A DNA stretch of 11,222 bases, from contig JAAZOW010000232.1 in assembly GCA_012797575.1 (NCBI GenBank), positions 1 through 11,222 of the forward strand, written 5' to 3'. The stretch is from Methanomicrobiales archaeon. Its GTDB lineage: Archaea > Halobacteriota > Methanomicrobia > Methanomicrobiales > Methanoculleaceae. The position numbers were made by a program, and so were the translations under genes. This document shows, piece after piece, positions 10,929-11,222 of the stretch (position 1 is its first letter; every line of letters begins with the position of its first letter). The notes beneath the pieces are model-generated. The model was not told where the DNA came from. It searched no databases and saw only the letters and a list, made by a program, of their open reading frames with translations.

Positions 10929-11222
10929 TTAATCAGGGTGAACTACCCCGCGCTCGCGGACGGGGTTTCCTGAGTGAACTACCCCGCTCCTCTCGGGCGG
11001 GGCTTCCCGGATATCATCGATAATACTTGCATCACAGTGATGTGATGTAGCGGTATTATCTCCACAGGCTCGAGAGGGCTGTTCCATCCCCACGCGGTGA
11101 ATATTCACCGCAGCATTGTAATCTCGATCGGCAACGAACCCACAGTATGGGCATTCGTGGACTCTCACAGAAAGCGTTTTTTTCACAATGCTCCCACAGT
11201 TCGAGCACATCTGTGTTGTGTC
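10929..11222 (-). CDS. tnpB: TnpB RNA-guided endonuclease, C-terminal part (runs off the window)
   Basis: Open from the window edge. It reads DTTQMCSNCGSIVKKTL, then SVRVHECPYCGFVADRDYNA and AVNIHRVGMEQPSR. The zinc ribbon (CSNC, then CPYC) and the last RuvC aspartate in DRDYNAA are present. The tail runs through the right-end hairpins (REAPPERSGVVHSGNPVRER), because a one-base difference removes the usual TAG found in the copy near 3894; it stops at 10929-10931. TnpB proteins of about 380 residues act with an omega-RNA made from the 3' end of the gene. Whether the part outside the window is complete cannot be judged. Confidence 0.8.
   Translation of the reverse strand, partial: DTTQMCSNCGSIVKKTLSVRVHECPYCGFVADRDYNAAVNIHRVGMEQPSRACGDNTATSHHCDASIIDDIREAPPERSGVVHSGNPVRERGVVHPD
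10938..11010 (-). mobile_element. Tandemly duplicated IS605-type right end
   Basis: Two right-end copies follow each other: 10938-10973 and 10974-11010 (plus-strand coordinates), both starting GTGAACTACCCCGC on the plus strand. On the minus strand each gives a GC hairpin followed by GGGGTAGTTCAC. The copy next to tnpB has a CC-GAGA-GG core; the distal one has a GCGA loop. An omega-RNA ending at the first copy would carry the second copy as its guide segment. Confidence 0.65.
11019..11060 (-). ncRNA. Two-tier stem-loop in the tnpB 3' end (omega-RNA candidate)
   Basis: GATAATAC (11019-11026) pairs with GTATTATC (11053-11060). Inside, CATCACA (11030-11036) pairs with TGTGATG (11041-11047) around a 4-base loop. 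Another perfect 18-base palindrome, GCGGTGAATATTCACCGC, lies at 11094-11111 in codons for AVNIHR. TnpB omega-RNAs are formed from the tnpB 3' region up to the right end, which is where these structures lie. RNA production is not shown. Confidence 0.45.

Noticed and set aside
10938..11010. Two 36-37 base direct repeats as a CRISPR array
   Set aside because: There are no spacers between them, and the unit matches the IS605 right end at 3863-3900.

Overview
The window reads as an accessory, heavily eroded island from a GC-rich methanogenic archaeon, most likely a Methanoculleus-like member of the Methanomicrobiales. I infer this from the dense set of HEPN/MNT, DUF4258/YgiT, HicBA, MazF and UPF0175/PIN toxin-antitoxin (TA) genes, a cupin-type archaeal glucose-6-phosphate isomerase remnant, a DUF234 ATPase typical of Archaea, GTG starts, T-rich terminator-like tracts and IS605-type TnpB ends. 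The genus is recognised from memory and was not searched.

Layout. 147-703: frameshifted DUF4258 gene and intact YgiT-type zinc-finger gene. 869-1318: remnants of a small coiled-coil protein and a sugar-nucleotide epimerase. 1531-2048 (minus): intact antitoxin and a MazF toxin with one amber codon. 2128-3039: nucleotide-sugar dehydrogenase fragment abutting a broken minus-strand gene. 3323-3900: antitoxin plus MazF toxin cut off next to an IS605-type right end. 3933-5159: MNT plus truncated HEPN, then a complete MntA-HepT pair. 5209-5660: second copy of the YgiT-tail/coiled-coil cassette. 5736-5804: tRNA-like remnant. 5849-6535: HicB, broken HicA and a second YgiT gene. 6701-7046: third cassette copy. 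7117-7586: decayed isomerase. 7617-9050: large intact ATPase. 9120-9756: fourth cassette copy. 9954-10686: intact UPF0175/PIN pair. 10701-11222 (minus): remains of two TnpB elements with a tandemly duplicated right end.

Two patterns stand out. First, five TA loci have an open antitoxin frame and a broken toxin, while only two pairs (MntA-HepT and UPF0175/PIN) look complete. This fits stepwise TA decay in which toxin loss must come first, or retention of antitoxins as anti-addiction factors. Second, a composite cassette (YgiT end, small coiled-coil gene, epimerase start) occurs up to four times, and copies share the same disabling lesions. The cassette was therefore probably copied or gene-converted after it had already decayed.

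The epimerase, dehydrogenase and isomerase remnants suggest a lost nucleotide-sugar (surface polysaccharide) cluster that was overwritten by TA modules and insertion sequences. No clearly new intact multi-gene system is visible. The best candidates for a second look are the TnpB right-end duplication, the structured tnpB 3' region, and the DUF234 ATPase.
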